6,116 nt of DNA from an uncultured Bacillaceae bacterium (lineage in GTDB: Bacteria; Bacillota; Bacilli; Bacillales; Caldibacillaceae), in NCBI GenBank assembly GCA_937951955.1, contig CALGAD010000117.1, positions 1 to 6,116 of the forward strand. Direction: 5' to 3'. A model generated the notes under the pieces. It was given only the letters and a program-made list of their open reading frames with translations, ran no database searches and had not been told where the DNA came from. This document shows positions 6,036 to 6,116 of this stretch, in pieces (the first letter of the stretch is position 1; each line of letters starts with the position of its first letter). Both the position numbers and the translations under genes were made by a program.

Positions 6036-6116
6036 ATGTCTAAAAGAAGTATACCGAATGACGACTGGGCAAATCAACTGGAAAGTGTCATTCGTCAGTT
6101 TGTGAAGGAAAAATTA
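6036..6116 (+). CDS. IS256-family transposase, N-terminal 27 codons (runs off the window)
   Basis: The frame reads MSKRSIPNDDWANQLESVIR then QFVKEKL and continues past the window edge without a stop. This N-terminus is typical of Bacillus-group IS256 (Transposase_mut) proteins, which are DDE enzymes of about 390-400 aa. The SD AAGGAG (6020-6025) lies 10 nt before the ATG. No disruption is seen in the visible part, so unlike the two other transposases here it may be intact. Confidence is limited by the short visible length. Confidence 0.75.
   Translation, partial: MSKRSIPNDDWANQLESVIRQFVKEKL

Larger units (their letters stand above)
5930..6116 (+). mobile_element. left end of an IS256-family insertion sequence (partial)
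   Basis: The transposase start at 6036 and the preceding sequence (GATGTATAAAATTTTGTGTA near 5933-5952, which resembles IS256-type left ends with a TGTGTAAA core) indicate the 5' end of an IS256-family element that continues beyond the window. The outer boundary is approximate because the opposite terminal repeat and any 8-9-bp target duplication are not visible. The element's leader contains a long stem-loop around the SD. Confidence 0.7.

Overview
The window looks like a chromosomal segment of a low-GC Gram-positive bacterium, most likely Bacillaceae. The evidence is AT-rich DNA, strong Shine-Dalgarno (SD) sequences (AGGTGATT, AGGGGGG, AAAGGAG), a consensus CcpA cre site, and insertion sequences of types common in Bacilli. 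It holds one metabolic locus (about 220-3734) followed by a region crowded with insertion-sequence debris (about 3735-6116).

Metabolic locus: a clear sigma-A promoter (222-251), a 31-bp perfect dyad overlapping its -10 box, and a cre site precede an intact class II (degradative-type) HMG-CoA reductase, mvaA (363-1631). After an IS110-family transposase remnant (about 1702-2086) come a translationally coupled pair: an 81-aa protein with two membrane segments (2140-2385) and a TctA-like permease (2385-3734). The control elements look like those of an inducible, catabolite-repressed carbon-use operon. My working hypothesis is that the locus takes up mevalonate or a related acid and oxidises it to HMG-CoA. 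The HMG-CoA reductase call is firm; the transporter substrate and the physiological direction are inference.

IS-rich region: a roughly 1.64-kb IS5/IS1182-like element lies on the minus strand (about 3909-5548). Its transposase can be followed from about 5445 down to 3978 through several stop codons and frameshifts, so it is dead. Beyond it lie a short hypothetical minus-strand gene (5630-5902), a probably broken mini-ORF just downstream of it (5626-5532), and the left end of an IS256-family element. The first 27 codons of that element's transposase (6036-6116) run off the window, and its SD sits inside a stem-loop.

The first 170 bases hold only a possible gene tail followed by a weak terminator. 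I found no tRNA, rRNA or CRISPR array.
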